DNA of 19,708 bases from an uncultured Bacteroidota bacterium (lineage in GTDB: Bacteria > Bacteroidota > Bacteroidia > 2-12-FULL-35-15). The notes below the pieces were generated by a model. The model was not told the origin of the DNA. It ran no database searches and worked only from the letters and a program-made list of their open reading frames with translations. Numbering within the stretch: the stretch's first letter is position 1; every line of letters begins with the position of its first letter. A program made the position numbers and the translations under genes. Below, piece by piece: positions 1-8,646 of the stretch. The stretch is taken from contig CAIRRW010000114.1 in NCBI GenBank assembly GCA_903881065.1, positions 1 to 19,708 on the forward strand, read 5' to 3'.

Positions 1-784
1 ACGGACTATCCATTATGCTACTTGAAGTAGGATGATTAAGTCCGATTATCATAATCCTTAGCATTAGATAACTAATAAAAACTCCAATAAATGGTAGAGA
101 AAGCAATAATGACTTTTTTATGGAATTATTAAAGAAATAGACTAAAACGAGAGGTACAATGGCTATAAACGTTATAGCACTTTCGCGAGTAAGTAATGCC
201 AAAAAGAAACATATTAACCCGATAATAAGTGAAGTATAGGAACGCTTTTCAGAATATTTGATGATGTAAAATAACGAAATAATAAGTAGAATAAATGTAA
301 TAATTTCGTCACGACTTTTTACATTAGCGATAACTTCTGTATGTATCGGGTGTACTGCAAAAATCAGACAAGTAAGAAACGCCAAATATCGATTCTGTTC
401 ACGAAAGATGATTTGTAATAAATTAAAAAGAAGCGTTATTAATAAAGCAAATAATAAAATATTTATCAAATGGCTAACGAAAGGATTTGCTCCAAAGAAC
501 TCATATTCTAGCGCAAAAATAGCTAAAGTTAAAGGTCGGTATCGTGCCTGAGATAGTGAATTGTCGGCATCCGGACTTCCATATAATAGGTCAGTAGTAA
601 GAATCTTTGGTATACCGCTTATCCCCTTTGCAACAATCAAATTCTTGGTGAGTACCTCTTCATCATCTACTGCATACTGATTGAATATGGTGTTTATGTT
701 TAAACCAAGAGCAATAAATACTAGAATGATTAATTGACGTTTTTTCGTAAGTATTAACCTTTGGAATTTCATTGGAAATGTCAT
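1..784 (-). CDS. TMTC-like GT-C membrane protein, partial (fifth paralogue)
   Basis: This is the N-terminal 261 codons of a fifth paralogue; the C-terminal half lies beyond the left edge. From the ATG at 784 it reads MTFPMKFQRLIL, then a membrane segment, then QYAVDDEEVL, which carries the DD pair expected in the first extracytoplasmic loop of GT-C enzymes. RYRPLTLAIFALEYEFFG, SHLINILLF, HPIHTEVIANVKSRDE and FLALLTRESAITFIAIVPL follow in the same order as in the complete neighbours. An in-frame ATG at 772 is an alternative start. The gene begins 15 nt after the stop of the preceding paralogue, so cotranscription is likely. Transfer of a sugar, perhaps mannose, from a lipid-linked donor to an extracytoplasmic protein is inferred from TMTC similarity. 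The presence of a TPR C-terminus is assumed from the siblings. Confidence 0.85.
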   Translation of the reverse strand, partial: MTFPMKFQRLILTKKRQLIILVFIALGLNINTIFNQYAVDDEEVLTKNLIVAKGISGIPKILTTDLLYGSPDADNSLSQARYRPLTLAIFALEYEFFGANPFVSHLINILLFALLITLLFNLLQIIFREQNRYLAFLTCLIFAVHPIHTEVIANVKSRDEIITFILLIISLFYIIKYSEKRSYTSLIIGLICFFLALLTRESAITFIAIVPLVLVYFFNNSIKKSLLLSLPFIGVFISYLMLRIMIIGLNHPTSSSIMDSP

Positions 785-799
785 TAGTTAGTGATAATA

Positions 800-2581
800 T
801 TATTTAGTAAAGTCGTCCATACTAAACTCGTGGTTAGGTCTTAATTTTTTAACTATTCCCCAAGCCATATCTGCATTTATTGAATCCTTTTTTAGATAAT
901 AATTTCCACCAAGATTATACCACGCTTCCACATTATCATAATTTAATTCAGTTGCTTTTTTATAACATCTGATGGCTTCATCAATGTTTCCCTTATTATT
1001 AGCTCCATTTCCCTCCTTATTGAAAATATTACTTAAAAGTTCTACATAATATTTAGCTTGTGGGTCGTTAGGAATTAGTTTATACGTTTTCATCCATAGC
1101 TCAGCTGTTTTATCATACTCTTTCAGACCATAATATGCTGAACCTACTTCCATTATTGTAACGGGATTGTTTGGATATATTTGCAAACAACGTTTCCCAT
1201 AATAAATTGCTTTATTATAGTATTCCTTTTTCAAACCAATATTCGATTCTTTATTTGCCTTTAAAATATAAAGTTCTGTTGCATATTGATTTGTTCTCTC
1301 GCTATTCGGTGCCGAATCAACATCTGTGAGATCAAGTGTTTCATTGTTCTCCCAAACTCTGTTTCTTAAAACTGTTTTAGTAGATAACAATACTAAAATA
1401 GTAATCAGGATTCCATTGATAAGATCCTTGGGTAACCTTTCTATTTTAAAATAAAAAGAAGCAAGAACTATACAATAAGACAGCGATGGTTGAAACAAAA
1501 AGCGTTCGGACAATGGAGTTCCTATATCAACAAGATAATTACTAACCAATGAAATGGTAACAAAAAAATAAAGAATACAAAAAGAGAACAATGTTTTTTG
1601 TTTGAAAGTGTATAAGGAATATGCTAGTAAGGAAATCAGAACTATAAAAGAGAATATAAATTGAGCAGAGGATAATTTAATGTATGGAATCTGATTAAAT
1701 CCGTAGTCCCAGGATAAAGGATGAGGAAAAAATAATAAACCTATATATTTAATAAGTATAAATGTTTTTGTAGCAAATGCTTCAGTGGCGGAAGCATATA
1801 AAAATGGGGAATTAAGCACTAACAATGGTGCTGTTTCATGATTATCTTTGGTTACCAAATAGCGTATTACAAGAAAGATTGCTGCAGCAATCATCATTGG
1901 AATGGCATAAAATAATGATTGTTTTATGGAACGGTTAAAGAAATAATACATAATAAGAGGCACCACCGCTATAAATGTTATAGCACTTTCGCGAGTTAGA
2001 AGAGCAAGGAAAAAACAGACTAATGCAATGATTAGTTTTATTATAGTACGATTGTTATAGTAGCTAATAAAATTAATCAACGTAATAATCAGAAATAGAT
2101 ACGTTATAAGCTCATCTCTACTTTTTACATTTGCAATTACTTCGGTATGTATAGGGTGGACTACGTAAATAAGGCAGGTGAGGAAAGCCAGAAATTTATG
2201 TTGTTCTTGAAATACAGATTTCTGTAGTACAGAGTAAAGCAGAGTAATCAGCAACATAAAAACCAGAACATTTATTGAATGGCTTACCATCGGGTTCTTT
2301 CCAAAGAATTGATACTCGACAGCAAATGTTGCTGTTGAAAATGGACGGTATCGAACCTGAGTTAAATTTGCGTGCGGACCTTTGGATTCATTAATAAGGT
2401 TGGAGGTAAATATCTCCGGTATTCCTTTTATACCTTTTTCAACAAGTGCATTGGATGTCATTACTACACTGTCGTCAAGTGTATAAACACTGAATAACGT
2501 ATTAAAGTTCAATCCTAATGCGAGGAGCAAGAGGATAGTCAACTGATATGTCGGTTTGAAATTGAATTTATCCGTGTTCAT
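800..2581 (-). CDS. TMTC-like GT-C membrane protein with C-terminal TPRs (fourth paralogue)
   Basis: This gene encodes 593 residues from an ATG at 2581. A first membrane segment (about 14-32) is followed by D36-D37, the acidic pair typical of GT-C glycosyltransferases. RYRP is at 77-80, HPIHTE at 142-147 and SRDE at 154-157. Further hydrophobic segments carry LLTRESAITF and then TPLSERFLFQPSLSYC, which resembles the AERxLYxPS motif of eukaryotic TMTC proteins. RNRVWENNETL precedes the soluble tail. The last 130 or so residues are TPR-like, ending in a unit with EAWYNLGGNYYLKKD. TMTC proteins O-mannosylate secreted proteins with their TPRs on the lumenal side; the same layout, facing the periplasm, is inferred here. 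The gene lies 28 nt downstream of one paralogue and 15 nt upstream of another. The substrate is unknown. Confidence 0.88.
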   Translation of the reverse strand: MNTDKFNFKPTYQLTILLLLALGLNFNTLFSVYTLDDSVVMTSNALVEKGIKGIPEIFTSNLINESKGPHANLTQVRYRPFSTATFAVEYQFFGKNPMVSHSINVLVFMLLITLLYSVLQKSVFQEQHKFLAFLTCLIYVVHPIHTEVIANVKSRDELITYLFLIITLINFISYYNNRTIIKLIIALVCFFLALLTRESAITFIAVVPLIMYYFFNRSIKQSLFYAIPMMIAAAIFLVIRYLVTKDNHETAPLLVLNSPFLYASATEAFATKTFILIKYIGLLFFPHPLSWDYGFNQIPYIKLSSAQFIFSFIVLISLLAYSLYTFKQKTLFSFCILYFFVTISLVSNYLVDIGTPLSERFLFQPSLSYCIVLASFYFKIERLPKDLINGILITILVLLSTKTVLRNRVWENNETLDLTDVDSAPNSERTNQYATELYILKANKESNIGLKKEYYNKAIYYGKRCLQIYPNNPVTIMEVGSAYYGLKEYDKTAELWMKTYKLIPNDPQAKYYVELLSNIFNKEGNGANNKGNIDEAIRCYKKATELNYDNVEAWYNLGGNYYLKKDSINADMAWGIVKKLRPNHEFSMDDFTK

Positions 2582-2609
2582 ATTATAAGTAATTCTTATT
2601 AAATAATTG

Positions 2610-4394
2610 TTAGTCGTTTATAAATTCCATGATATTAAATATATGATTCGGATTTAATGCCTTTACCTTTTTCCAAGCAAAAGTAGCATTTGCTGAATCC
2701 TTTTTCAGATAATAATTTCCCCACAGGCTATACCAGGCTTCAACATTATATGGATTTAATTCTGTCGATTTTTTGTAATACATTATTGCATTATCTATAT
2801 TATTCTTTTCAAAGTATATGTTCCCTTCTTTCCATAAAAACGAACTGATAAAATTAGTTGCTTTTTTGGCTTCCTGTTCCATAGTGTCAATTTTGTATGC
2901 TTGTTGCCATAGATCGGCTGATTTAAAATAATTATTCAATCCGAAATATGCAGAACCTAAATGCAAATAAAGAGATTGATCATTTGCATAAATAGTAATT
3001 GCATGCTCGCCGTAATAAATCGATTTAGTAAAGTACTCCTTTTTCAAGTCTATGTTGTTTTCAGAAGTTGCTTTGTTGAGATAACTTTCAGCGATGTACA
3101 TATTTGTGCGTAGGCTGTTTGGCGAAGTAATAACATCAGCAAAATAAAGCGTATCGTTATTTTTCCACTCAGCATTTCTTGAAATTGTTTTTGCCGAAAA
3201 CAAAATTAATGCGACGAGTAAAACAAGATTTGACATTACTTTATATTTTTTAATTGCTATAAGATATATGGAAGCAATTGCAATACAATAAGCCAATGAA
3301 GGCTGAAATAAAAGACGTTCGGCTAAGGGTGCACCAATACTCACAACAAAGTTAGACACTAGAAAAATATTAATTAGGAAGAATAAAATACAAAAGGAGA
3401 AAAGAGATTTGGATTTGAAAGTAAAAATGGAATAAGCAGCTAAACTCATTAATAACAATAAAGAGAAAAAAAACTGAAAAGAATTTATATCAACATAAGG
3501 AATTTGGTTGTATGAATAATCGGAGGATAAGGGATGTGGAATAATTAATAGCCAGATATATTTAAACAATATAAAAACCTTGGTGGCAAACGCCTGCGAA
3601 GATGTAGCGTATAAAAAAGGAGCATTAAGAATAAAATTGGACGAGGACGAATGAAAGCCAATTACTGCAAAGCGAATGGCTGCATAACAAATAAAAATAC
3701 CCAGTAACGGAATGGAAAACAAAATAGATTTTCTGATGGACTGCTTATAAAAGAAAAATAAAACAAGAGGAAAGATTGCAATAAATTCAGCGGAACTTTC
3801 TTTGGTGATTAGTGCAAGAAAAAAGAAGATTAGTCCTGTAAACATTTTCCCTTTAGATGGGTTTTCAGAAGTTTTTATAAGATTAATAAGGGAAATCAAC
3901 AGTAGTATAAAAGCTATTAGCTCGTCGCGGCTTTTTACGTTTGCTATTACTTCGGTATGTATAGGGTGTGCTGCAAAGAGCAGACTAGTTATAAATGCCA
4001 AGTTAACATTCCGTTCTTTAAAAAGTTGATCATGTAAAAGTTGATAAAGTAGGGCAATCAGCAGAACAAATAAAAGAACATTTATTAAATGGCTTATCAT
4101 TGGATCTGTTCCAAAGAATTGATGTTCTAATGCAAATAAGATTAGTGCTAAAGGGCGATAGCGACCACCAGATAGTTCATTCCCTTTTAATGTACCAATC
4201 CCTTTAAAATATTCCTGTGTAACGATTTCAGGGATTCCTTTTATTCCTTTCTCAACAAATTTGTTATTTGTTAGTACAATGGCATCATCAACCGCATATT
4301 GATTAAAAAGTGTATTAATATTCAATCCAAAAGCAAGCAATAGCAGTATTATTAGCTGATGTTTTTTGGTGAATATAAAATTACGTTTAGACAT
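2610..4394 (-). CDS. TMTC-like GT-C membrane protein with C-terminal TPRs (third paralogue)
   Basis: I chose the ATG at 4394 (MSKRNFIFTKKHQLII), giving 594 residues; the frame is open to a TTG at 4403, but the ATG matches the N-termini of the siblings. It has the shared architecture: membrane segment 1, QYAVDDAIVL with the DD pair, GRYRPLALILFALEHQFFG, AHPIHTEVIANVKSRDE, FLALITKESSAEF, GAPLAERLLFQPSLAYC, RNAEWKNNDTLYF, then TPRs ending with EAWYSLWGNYYLKKD. The LAERLLFQPS stretch is the closest to the TMTC AERVLYxPS motif. A glycosyltransferase role is inferred from the family. It starts 21 nt after the stop of the upstream paralogue. The last TPR has LWG in place of the usual LGG. Confidence 0.88.
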   Translation of the reverse strand: MSKRNFIFTKKHQLIILLLLAFGLNINTLFNQYAVDDAIVLTNNKFVEKGIKGIPEIVTQEYFKGIGTLKGNELSGGRYRPLALILFALEHQFFGTDPMISHLINVLLFVLLIALLYQLLHDQLFKERNVNLAFITSLLFAAHPIHTEVIANVKSRDELIAFILLLISLINLIKTSENPSKGKMFTGLIFFFLALITKESSAEFIAIFPLVLFFFYKQSIRKSILFSIPLLGIFICYAAIRFAVIGFHSSSSNFILNAPFLYATSSQAFATKVFILFKYIWLLIIPHPLSSDYSYNQIPYVDINSFQFFFSLLLLMSLAAYSIFTFKSKSLFSFCILFFLINIFLVSNFVVSIGAPLAERLLFQPSLAYCIAIASIYLIAIKKYKVMSNLVLLVALILFSAKTISRNAEWKNNDTLYFADVITSPNSLRTNMYIAESYLNKATSENNIDLKKEYFTKSIYYGEHAITIYANDQSLYLHLGSAYFGLNNYFKSADLWQQAYKIDTMEQEAKKATNFISSFLWKEGNIYFEKNNIDNAIMYYKKSTELNPYNVEAWYSLWGNYYLKKDSANATFAWKKVKALNPNHIFNIMEFIND

Positions 4395-4415
4395 TGTTAT
4401 CAATAAATTATCTTA

Positions 4416-6191
4416 TTAAAAGTCATCTTCATGTAAAGGATGATTTGGGCTCATTGACTTCACACTATCCCAAGCTATTCTTGCGTTTCTTGTGTCTTTC
4501 TTACTTAAATAGGTACCACCTAAATTATACCAAACTTCCACATTTTTAGGATTCAACTCTATAGCTTTTTTATAGCAAAAAATAGCTTCATCTAACTTTC
4601 GCTGTTCAAATAAACCATTTCCCTGCTTGTAAAACGAACTGCTAATATTTTCAATAATCTCTTTAGATTCAGTACTAGCCGAATTAAAATTTACATCGTT
4701 AAAAAACAAATCAATAAAAGGATAACAGCAAAGTAATCCGCTATATGCATCAATTAGATATTTATTCGCATCTAAATGTTTGGGAGCTATTTTTAGTGAC
4801 TGCTTTGCATATTTTATTGTTTGTTTAAAATAACTAACTCTCTTTTCCAAAATTTTCTCTGTATTTGCTTTTGCTAAATAACTTTCTGTTAAATAAAGAT
4901 TTATACGCAAACTGTTTGGGGTTGAAATAATGTCAGCAGAATAAAGGGTATCATTGTTTTTCCAATCCTGGTTTCTACTATACGTTTGTATGGCAAATAA
5001 AAGAAGAATCACAGTTAACCCAATATTCGCTGGCACTTTAAACTTCTGTTTCATATTAATATATAGGACGGCTATTAGAATACAAAATGCCAATGAAGGT
5101 TGAAATAAGAGACGTTCGGAGAAAGGTGTACCAATATCAACAATTAGATTACTTACCAATAATATAGTAACGAAAAAGTAGAGGATGCTAAATGATATTA
5201 CTGATTTCTTTTTGAAATAAAATAATGCGACACCAAGTAAACTCAGAATTAATAGTAAAGAGATAATAAAAGGAATCGAGGTTATATTTAAATATGGTAT
5301 TTGATTGAATCCATAATCACTTGATAATGGATATGGCAATATCAATATCTGTAAATACTTTGCTATAATAGATATTTTTGTAGCGAATGCCTGTGTTGGT
5401 GTGGCATATAAGAAGGGTGAATTAAGAATATCTATTTTGGTTATTGCCTGAGCTGAACCAACTATTATAAACCTTAACGAAAGATAAACTATTAGAATAA
5501 CTAATAAGGGAAGTGTAAACCAAAAAGCTTTTTTTATTTGTTTTTCGTAAAAAAAATACAAAACAAGAGGAACCACGGCTATATATGTTACTGCACTTTC
5601 GCGTGCAAGCAGAGCCAATAGGAAAAATACACTTGAAATAATCAACTTTGTTACCGACTTTATTTCGATGTACTTTATTACATATAAAAGCGATAAAATC
5701 AGGAATAAAAATGTTATGAGTTCATCTCTACTTTTAATATTTCCAATTACCTCTGTATGTATCGGGTGTACAATAAAAATAAGGCACGTAACAAAGGTTA
5801 GATGCATTTGTTGATTCAGTGAAAATAATTTTGAAAGGACTTTGTAAAGAAAAAATATGAGTAACATAAAAATCAGCACATTCAATAAATGGCTTACTAT
5901 GGGATTAAATCCAAATAATTGGTACTCGAGAGCAAAAGTTATCTGTGAAAGTGGTCGGTATCTTTTCTCTGATAATACAGGCCCTCCTTCTTTATAGCCG
6001 GAGAAAAGATCAGTAGTGAGAATTTCTGGAATGCCGCTTACTCCTTTCTCTACATATTTATTATGCGTCATCACAATCACATCGTCTACCGCATAATCAC
6101 TAAAAAGGGTATTGAAATTCAACCCAAATGCAAGAAACATCAAAATGATTAATTGATGTTTTGGAGATCTCAGGAGATTATAACTATTCAT
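4416..6191 (-). CDS. TMTC-like GT-C membrane protein with C-terminal TPRs (second paralogue)
   Basis: The ATG at 6191 (MNSYNLLRSPKHQLII) gives 591 residues and is preferred over an in-frame TTG at 6203. Motifs in order are DYAVDDVIVM (DD pair), KRYRPLSQITFALEYQLFG, VHPIHTEVIGNIKSRDE, LLARESAVTY, GTPFSERLLFQPSLAFC and RNQDWKNNDTLY, followed by TPRs. The middle of the TPR region (YPFIDLFFNDVNFNSAS) is more divergent than in the siblings, while the terminal unit NVEVWYNLGGTYLSKKD is typical. A TACCTTTG box (6201-6208, minus) lies just before the ATG and resembles a Bacteroidota -7 element, but the leader would be very short and no -33 element is visible, so it may be chance. The gene follows the frameshifted first paralogue by 33 nt. 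Confidence 0.88.
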   Translation of the reverse strand: MNSYNLLRSPKHQLIILMFLAFGLNFNTLFSDYAVDDVIVMTHNKYVEKGVSGIPEILTTDLFSGYKEGGPVLSEKRYRPLSQITFALEYQLFGFNPIVSHLLNVLIFMLLIFFLYKVLSKLFSLNQQMHLTFVTCLIFIVHPIHTEVIGNIKSRDELITFLFLILSLLYVIKYIEIKSVTKLIISSVFFLLALLARESAVTYIAVVPLVLYFFYEKQIKKAFWFTLPLLVILIVYLSLRFIIVGSAQAITKIDILNSPFLYATPTQAFATKISIIAKYLQILILPYPLSSDYGFNQIPYLNITSIPFIISLLLILSLLGVALFYFKKKSVISFSILYFFVTILLVSNLIVDIGTPFSERLLFQPSLAFCILIAVLYINMKQKFKVPANIGLTVILLLFAIQTYSRNQDWKNNDTLYSADIISTPNSLRINLYLTESYLAKANTEKILEKRVSYFKQTIKYAKQSLKIAPKHLDANKYLIDAYSGLLCCYPFIDLFFNDVNFNSASTESKEIIENISSSFYKQGNGLFEQRKLDEAIFCYKKAIELNPKNVEVWYNLGGTYLSKKDTRNARIAWDSVKSMSPNHPLHEDDF

Positions 6192-6224
6192 AATTGCCAA
6201 CAAAGGTAAATGAGTTGCAAGAGT

Positions 6225-8005
6225 TTAATTATGATTAAAGTCTTCTTTTTTTATAAGGCAACCAGCGTCTAATTGTTTGACCTTTTCCCATGCTTTATCT
6301 GCATTTACAGTGTCTTTATTTATTAAATAATTACCTCCGAGATTATACCAAGCCTGAATGTTTTCACCATTTAATTCGGTTGCTTCTAAATATTGTTTTA
6401 TTGCTTCATTGGTTTTATTTTGATCGGAATAAATGTTTCCCTGCTTGCAAAATTCATTGCTGAGATTGTACAGGCATTGTTTTGTTTCCTTATTATCCGG
6501 TTCAAGATCTGTTGCATGAAGCCATAGTTCGGCAGCTTTCAAATAATTTAGCTGATGGAAATAGGCGAAACCAAGTCGCTGATAAATATAAGCAAACTTA
6601 GGATGTATTTTCAATGATTTCTCGCCATATTCAATTGCTTTATTCAGATATTCAGTTTTCAAATTCGCTTCTTGTTCGTTGTTTGCTTTTATAATATATC
6701 GCTCACAGGCGTATAAATTTAACCTCGAACAATTAGGTGAAGTAGCCACGTCACCAAGGATAATGGTTTCATTATTTTTCCAATCGGCGTTACGTGAAAT
6801 TGTTTTTATAGAGAATAAGAGTACTATCGATAGTAGCAAGCCATATATGATTATTGATGACTTTTTCTCTACTTTCAGAATAAGAAAAGCGATGGCGATG
6901 CAAAATGCCAGCGATGGTTGAAACAGCATCCGCTCGGCTAAAGGAGCTCCCAAATCAAAGATTAAATTGGTGCCTAATGATATGCTTATTAAAAAATAAA
7001 GAATACAAAACGAGATTAATGAACGCTTGTGGAATGTGAATATGGAATAAATAATCAATACCGAAATCAGTAGTAATGAAAGTATAAATTGAATGGAATT
7101 AAGGCTAACATAAGGCAGTTGATTATAACCATAATCGGTAGTGAGAGAATGCGGAAGTATGAGTAGCCATAAGTATTTGAACAGAACAAAAACCTTTGTA
7201 GCAAACGCTTCGGAAGCAGTGGCATATAGATACGGCGAATTGGCAACATCAGTTACCGGATACTTTTCGAAACCTACAATAATTAAACGTAATAACAGAT
7301 AGACAGCAAATACAAGTACGAATGGAATAGCTGAAAGCAATGATTGTTTGATAGAATTATTAACGAAGAAATAAAGTATCAACGGAACTATTCCTATAAA
7401 AGTAATGGCTGTTTCTTTGGTTAATAAAGCAAGGAAGAAACAAAAAAGACTTAATATGAGTGTCTTCCATTGTCTGTTACATACGTATTTATAATTGCCA
7501 TCATCGAAATAATAATGAATATGAATGTTATTATTTCGTCCCTGCTTTTTACGTTTGCTATTACTTCGGTATGTATAGGATGCACTGCAAAAAGCATACA
7601 GGTGATAAATGTAAGATAGCTTTGCTGCTCTTTGAAAATAAATTCAGTTAATAATTTATATAGCAGAAGTATCAGTAATGCAAATAATAAAGCAGAAATA
7701 AGGTGACTGATAAAGGGATTAGCTCCGAAAATTTGATACTCAACGGCAAACAGCAGCAATGATAACGGGCGGTAACGGGCGCCGGATAATATATTTGATT
7801 GGGAGGAGTAGCCATATACATAATCTGTAGTGAACAATTTTTGGAAGCCTTTTAAACCTTGCTTTACTATACTATTTTGGGTTAATACTACACAATCATC
7901 TAGTGCGTAGTCGTTAAATAGGGTGTTTATGTTTAAGCCGATTGCCAACAACATCAATACTATAAGTTGATGTGAGGTAGAGAATGTTAATTTAGTTGAC
8001 ATCAT
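6225..8005 (-). pseudogene. Frameshifted TMTC-like GT-C/TPR membrane protein (first paralogue)
   Basis: Two adjacent open frames together match one sibling. The first (8005 to 7451, 184 codons) runs from MMSTKLTFSTSHQLIVLML through the DD pair, RYRPLSLLLFAVEYQIFG and HPIHTEVIANVKSRDE, then ends after YVTDNGRHSY. The second frame carries RQWKTLILSLFCFFLALL and TKETAITFIGIVPL before any usable start, continues through GAPLAERMLFQPSLAFC and RNADWKNNE, and ends in TPRs at 6225. The span from ATG to stop is 1781 nt; one extra base would give 593 residues, the sibling length. Aligning the frames to the siblings puts the missing base near 7465-7490. No slippery heptamer is obvious, so a real inactivating deletion or a sequencing error is more likely than programmed frameshifting. 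A TTG restart at 7382 would give a 385-residue fragment lacking the DD loop. Confidence 0.85.
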
Positions 8006-8066
8006 TTAGCAATTGCAATGCAAAGATTCAATAAAATATTCAATCGGAATCAGAAATAGAGTAAAT

Positions 8067-8097
8067 AAAAAGGTCCCGATTTTATTGAGGACTTTTT
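8067..8097. terminator. Terminator-like hairpin upstream of the TMTC-like cluster
   Basis: AAAAAGGTCC (8067-8076) pairs with GGACTTTTT (8089-8097) around a 12-nt loop with one bulged G. A-runs and T-runs flank the stem, so it could work on either strand. It lies about 60 bp upstream of the first TMTC-like ATG. It could end leftward transcription coming from the repeat region. The stem is weak, so confidence is moderate. Confidence 0.4.
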
Positions 8098-8319
8098 CAC
8101 TTTGTTTTTAGTTAAGTCAAATGGTTAATATAACTTATATATAAAGACAACAATATAAAAGGATAGCTGACTTATAACAAATTGAAATATTTAATAAGCA
8201 TTTGAGGACATGCAAAATATAAGAGAAACTTTAATGCATCAAAAAAGGTCAGAAATCAAGAAAATGGAACAGGTATTCTTCAGTTTGAAGACTCGAAAAA
8301 GCCAAAAAGTAACATTTTG

Positions 8320-8466
8320 CAACGGTGCACTGTACTTTTACAAAAATGCAGTGTACATTTAGAAGATTGCAATGTACATTTACAACAAATCAGTGTGCAC
8401 TTACAACAAAGCAGTGTGCCATTAGAAGAAAACAGTGTTTGTTTGCAAAAGTACAGCGTGCCGTTA
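8320..8466 (+). repeat. Array of seven imperfect 21-bp tandem repeats (array 1)
   Basis: Seven units of exactly 21 bp start at 8320, 8341, 8362, 8383, 8404, 8425 and 8446. Each begins CAA or GAA, has a core near GCAGTGTGCA or GCAATGTACA, and ends in TTA or TTG. Units differ from each other at several positions, so the array is old or under loose constraint. There are no spacers, unlike CRISPR. Because 21 is divisible by three, a frame can stay open. One reads heptapeptides QRCTVLL, QKCSVHL, EDCNVHL, QQISVHL, QQSSVPL, EENSVCL and QKYSVPL and then meets TAA at 8467. It has no ATG, only a TTG at 8317. Another frame is also open, so coding is not established. Function unknown. Confidence 0.9.
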
Positions 8467-8469
8467 TAA

Positions 8470-8542
8470 AACCTCGGTTTTGAGGTTAAGGAAACAAGGT
8501 TTTCAATAATATCGGCACTAATAGTGGAGGTAGAAAACTACC
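8470..8542 (+). other. Cluster of small hairpins after repeat array 1
   Basis: The 641-bp gap 8006-8646 has no recognisable gene. Besides the array it holds three short inverted repeats close together: AACCTC/GAGGTT (8470-8487, 6-nt loop), CACT/AGTG (8516-8526) and GGTAG/CTACC around AAAA (8529-8542). Read with the bidirectional terminator at 8593-8625, they could be part of a structured plus-strand transcript. No consensus TAnnTTTG promoter was seen for such a transcript. The remaining 8098-8319 stretch shows nothing I can name. Confidence 0.35.
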
Positions 8543-8592
8543 GTGAAGCCAAAATTGACTAAAAATGCCTCATTGTTGGCAAGTAACCAAAT

Positions 8593-8625
8593 AAAAAAAG
8601 CTCCGTAGAAATACGGAGCTTTTTT
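8593..8625 (-). terminator. Intrinsic terminator of the DUF1761 gene (bidirectional)
   Basis: GCTCCGTA (8600-8607) and TACGGAGC (8612-8619) form a perfect 8-bp stem with a GAAA loop on the plus strand. Seven A bases precede it and six T bases follow, so it has a U-tract in both directions. It lies about 20 nt past the stop of the minus-strand DUF1761 gene and would also stop any plus-strand transcript of repeat array 1. Confidence 0.9.
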
Positions 8626-8646
8626 GTTGAAAACTGTTAAGAGTTA

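Noticed and set aside
3802..4029. A plus-strand frame inside the third TMTC-like gene
   Set aside because: It lies antisense within a well-supported conserved coding region and its product resembles nothing. Other overlapping frames in aroB, the proline dehydrogenase and the efflux genes were rejected for the same reason.
6201..6208. TACCTTTG as an internal promoter for the second TMTC-like gene
   Set aside because: It fits the -7 consensus but lies only about 10 nt before the ATG and has no -33 partner; kept only as a remark in the gene entry.
7442..7460. Programmed frameshifting at the T-run next to the stop of the broken paralogue
   Set aside because: The T-run lies after the stop codon of the upstream frame, so slippage there could not rescue translation, and no slippery heptamer was found before it.
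8264..8362. A 32-codon plus-strand ORF from ATG at 8264 (MEQVFFSLKTRKSQ...) running into array 1
   Set aside because: It is short, has no visible promoter or ribosome site, and stops inside the second repeat unit. Nothing supports translation.
8320..8466. Array 1 as a CRISPR
   Set aside because: Units are contiguous 21-bp imperfect repeats with no unique spacers, and no cas-like gene is nearby. The same applies to array 2.
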